Assembly: GCA_002325645.1 (NCBI GenBank)
Contig: DCSN01000218.1
Coordinates: 46,875-54,743 of the forward strand
Direction: 5' to 3'
Origin: Pseudanabaena sp. UBA1465
GTDB taxonomy: Bacteria > Cyanobacteriota > Cyanobacteriia > Pseudanabaenales > Pseudanabaenaceae
Length of the DNA stretch: 7,869 bases
Both the position numbers and the translations under genes were made by a program. Position 1 is the stretch's first letter. Each line of letters begins with the position of its first letter. Shown one piece after another: positions 6,320-7,869 of this stretch. The notes under the pieces are model-generated. The model did no database searches and had not been told where the DNA came from. It saw nothing but the letters and a program-made list of their open reading frames with translations.

Positions 6320-6368
6320 CCTAAGATTTTAATTTCACCACCTGCGGTGGTGAAATTAAAATCTTAGG
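6320..6368. repeat. Perfect 23-bp hairpin over the folD stop
   Basis: Arms 6320-6342 and 6346-6368 pair perfectly around a TGC loop. The folD stop codon (6364-6366) lies in the right arm, so the palindrome supplies the end of the gene. On the minus strand it directly follows folD and probably acts as its terminator or as an mRNA 3'-end stabiliser, though there is no terminal T-run. Confidence 0.85.
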
Positions 6369-7233
6369 AGCTAAAAAACTTTTGTTTGTAGCTCCATAGG
6401 GTATTGTGCAGCAACATAGTGACCGTCATCGGGCCTACACCCCCAGGTACAGGGGTAATGTGAGAGGCCACTTCGCTGACACTAGCAAAATCCACATCGC
6501 CCACTAGACGCGATTTCCCTTCATAGTCGGTGATGCGGTTAATGCCCACATCGATCACTACTGCCTCAGGCTTGACCATCTCGGCAGTGACAAATTCAGG
6601 TCTACCGATCGCTGCAATTAAAATATCAGCTTTACGGGTAATTTCGGCAAGATTTTTGGTGCGCGAATGGGCGATCGTCACCGTAGCATTTTCTTCCAGC
6701 AGCATCAGCGCCACGGGCTTGCCCACCAGAATGCTGCGACCAATCACTACTGCATTTTTACCAGCAAGATCAATCTTGGTTTCGGCTAATAGCTCCATTA
6801 CCCCCGCAGGTGTGCAGCTTCGTAAACCTGCTTCACCCCGCGCCAGTTTACCTAGATTATTTGGATGCAAGCCATCGGCATCTTTGTCAGGATCGAGGCG
6901 ATTTAACAGGGCGATCGCGTCAAATTTATCTGGCAATGGTAACTGAATCAAAATGCCATCAACGCGATCGTCGGCATTGAGTTGATCAATTACTTGCTCT
7001 AATTCTGATTGGGTGACACTGGCAGGAAAATGTTTGCCAAAGGAGACAATCCCCGCCTTATGGCAAGCAGTTTCTTTGTTTTTGACATAGGCGGCACTGG
7101 CTGGATTATCCCCCACCATCAGCACCGCTAACCCCGGAGGACGACCATATTTTGTTTGCAATTGCGCGACCTCGATCGCGATCGCCTGTTGCATTTTTTT
7201 TGCCAGTGCCTTGCCATCAATAATTGTTGCCAT
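6364..7233 (-). CDS. folD: Methylenetetrahydrofolate dehydrogenase / cyclohydrolase
   Basis: FolD is a cytosolic dimer that interconverts 5,10-methylene-, 5,10-methenyl- and 10-formyl-tetrahydrofolate using NADP, supplying one-carbon units for purines and formyl-Met. The 289-residue length is normal. Catalytic residues are in place: Tyr49 and Lys53 in AYVKNKETA, Gln97 in ILIQLPLP and Asp120 in DKDADGLHPNN. Cofactor motifs are VVIGRSILVGKP (162-173), AHSRT (188-192) and the closing ITPVPGGVGPMTVTMLLHNT (259-278). The start is ATG at 7233. On the minus strand TACAAT (7282-7287) is a possible -10 box about 48 bp upstream, with no convincing -35. The last codons and the stop lie within the palindrome at 6320-6368. 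The next gene is divergent. Two HIP1 sites (6911, 7178) lie inside. Confidence 0.97.
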   Translation of the reverse strand: MATIIDGKALAKKMQQAIAIEVAQLQTKYGRPPGLAVLMVGDNPASAAYVKNKETACHKAGIVSFGKHFPASVTQSELEQVIDQLNADDRVDGILIQLPLPDKFDAIALLNRLDPDKDADGLHPNNLGKLARGEAGLRSCTPAGVMELLAETKIDLAGKNAVVIGRSILVGKPVALMLLEENATVTIAHSRTKNLAEITRKADILIAAIGRPEFVTAEMVKPEAVVIDVGINRITDYEGKSRLVGDVDFASVSEVASHITPVPGGVGPMTVTMLLHNTLWSYKQKFFSS

Positions 7234-7304
7234 AAACTAATATCAAATCTCTTTGCGATCATTAACCCACTTATGTAAATGATTGTATCGCTCTAAACGA
7301 ACAT

Positions 7305-7359
7305 TTCCAAGGAAAAGAGAGAGGCGGCGCAGTGCGTCGCCTCTCTCTTTTCCTTGGAA
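7305..7359. repeat. Large hairpin, 22-bp perfect outer stem
   Basis: Outer arms 7305-7326 and 7338-7359 are perfectly complementary. The 11-base centre folds further through one G-T wobble and CGC/GCG to an AGT loop (7331-7333), giving about 26 pairs. It lies between divergently transcribed folD and SulP genes, so it is downstream of neither and is not an obvious terminator. Confidence 0.85.
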
Positions 7360-7368
7360 TACTCGAAG

Positions 7369-7407
7369 TAATCAGGGGTGCGCGGCGAAGCCGCGCACCC
7401 CTGATTA
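7369..7407. repeat. GC-rich 18-bp hairpin with GAA loop
   Basis: Arms 7369-7386 and 7390-7407 pair perfectly around GAA, extendable by a G-T wobble and one more A-T pair. It is nine bases past the preceding hairpin, in the same divergent folD/SulP spacer. The two arm sequences are unrelated. The remainder of this 301-bp spacer (7234-7534) shows no gene. Confidence 0.85.
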
Positions 7408-7534
7408 TTCACTAGATAATAAAAAGACATTTTTTTAGTTAATACTAGAAATCTAGGGGTTTGTGTCATCCGATACAAGGATGGCATAAGCTGAATTACT
7501 TAGAAGCAGATAACCATTATACTGAGGCGTATTT

Positions 7535-7869
7535 TTGTCAAACCCTCCACCAATCCCCTTTGCCCTTGTTTCCCGTCCCCATGGATTAGCGCGATGGATA
7601 CCAATCATTGCTGTATTGCGAAACTATAAACTCCCTTGGCTGATCCAAGATATCATTGCAGGGCTAGTCCTGACAGCCATTCTCATTCCCGCAGGCATGG
7701 GCTATGCCGAAGCCGCAGGACTGCCTGCCATCTATGGGCTATATGCCACGATCATTCCTTTAATTGCCTATGCTATTTTTGGACCTAGCCGCATTCTCAT
7801 CCTCGGTCCCGACTCGGCGCTGATTCCGTTAATTTCGATCACCATATTACCCTTAGCTAACGGCGATCC
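7535..7869 (+). CDS. SulP-family anion transporter, N-terminal part
   Basis: This is the start of a SulP/SLC26 permease, an inner-membrane carrier for sulfate, bicarbonate or related anions; 111 codons are present before the window ends. Family features are RWIPII (20-25), the first membrane helices from DIIAGLVLTAILIPAGMGYA (39-58), AGLPAIYGLYATIIP (61-75) and FGPSRILILGPDSALIPL (82-99). The frame is open after a TGA at 7523 and contains no ATG or GTG before the first helix. TTG at 7535 has GAGG seven bases upstream and keeps the family-like RWIP segment; TTG at 7616 would lose it. ATGs at 7581 and 7594 are in other frames. The substrate cannot be told from this fragment. Confidence 0.85.
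   Translation, partial: MSNPPPIPFALVSRPHGLARWIPIIAVLRNYKLPWLIQDIIAGLVLTAILIPAGMGYAEAAGLPAIYGLYATIIPLIAYAIFGPSRILILGPDSALIPLISITILPLANGD

Noticed and set aside
6530..6946. A 138-residue plus-strand open frame opposite folD
   Set aside because: It lies fully antisense to conserved FolD motifs and has no recognisable family; a shadow frame.
7293..7487. A 64-residue minus-strand open frame in the folD/SulP spacer
   Set aside because: It runs through both large palindromes, and its sequence is just the arms read as codons; no family resemblance or ribosome site.
1..7869. tRNA, rRNA, CRISPR array or riboswitch
   Set aside because: No cloverleaf, rRNA-like stretch, regularly spaced repeats or recognisable aptamer was seen on either strand by eye.

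Overview
The window looks like chromosomal DNA from a cyanobacterium. GCGATCGC octamers (HIP1-type sites) recur in the core genes, a crtE-type prenyl synthase sits directly upstream of a DUF212 membrane protein, and RecG has the N-terminal extension common in this phylum. Large perfect palindromes between genes suggest a Pseudanabaena-like genome, but that genus-level guess is only an inference.

Layout, left to right. recG (88-2541, minus) encodes the branch-migration helicase. A short spacer follows with one long hairpin, a bidirectional terminator and a broken internal fragment of a DUF212 gene (2692-2796). Next is a two-gene AT-rich operon on the minus strand: an AAA/ABC-type ATPase (3487-4593) overlapping by 8 nt a small DUF3226-like TOPRIM protein (2796-3494). 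Then come a second copy of the recG upstream spacer (4620-4668), an intact DUF212/PAP2-like membrane protein (4694-5134), crtE (5201-6103), folD (6364-7233), and the start of a SulP-family anion transporter on the plus strand that runs off the right edge.

The core genes are ordinary housekeeping: crtE makes a C15/C20 prenyl diphosphate and is probably co-transcribed with DUF212; folD supplies one-carbon tetrahydrofolates; recG handles stalled forks.

The unusual part is 2542-4670. The ATPase-TOPRIM pair resembles in architecture the split OLD-like and PARIS-like anti-phage systems. It has no HIP1 sites, is much more AT-rich than its neighbours, and sits between two copies of the recG/DUF212 junction: a 33-bp perfect direct repeat on each side, with a diverged, truncated DUF212 piece touching the TOPRIM stop codon. 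This looks like an acquired defence cassette whose insertion scar is still readable. A second theme is a set of intergenic hairpins with unrelated arms but nearly always a three-base loop; two of them lie in the divergent folD/SulP promoter region, where they cannot be terminators of either gene.
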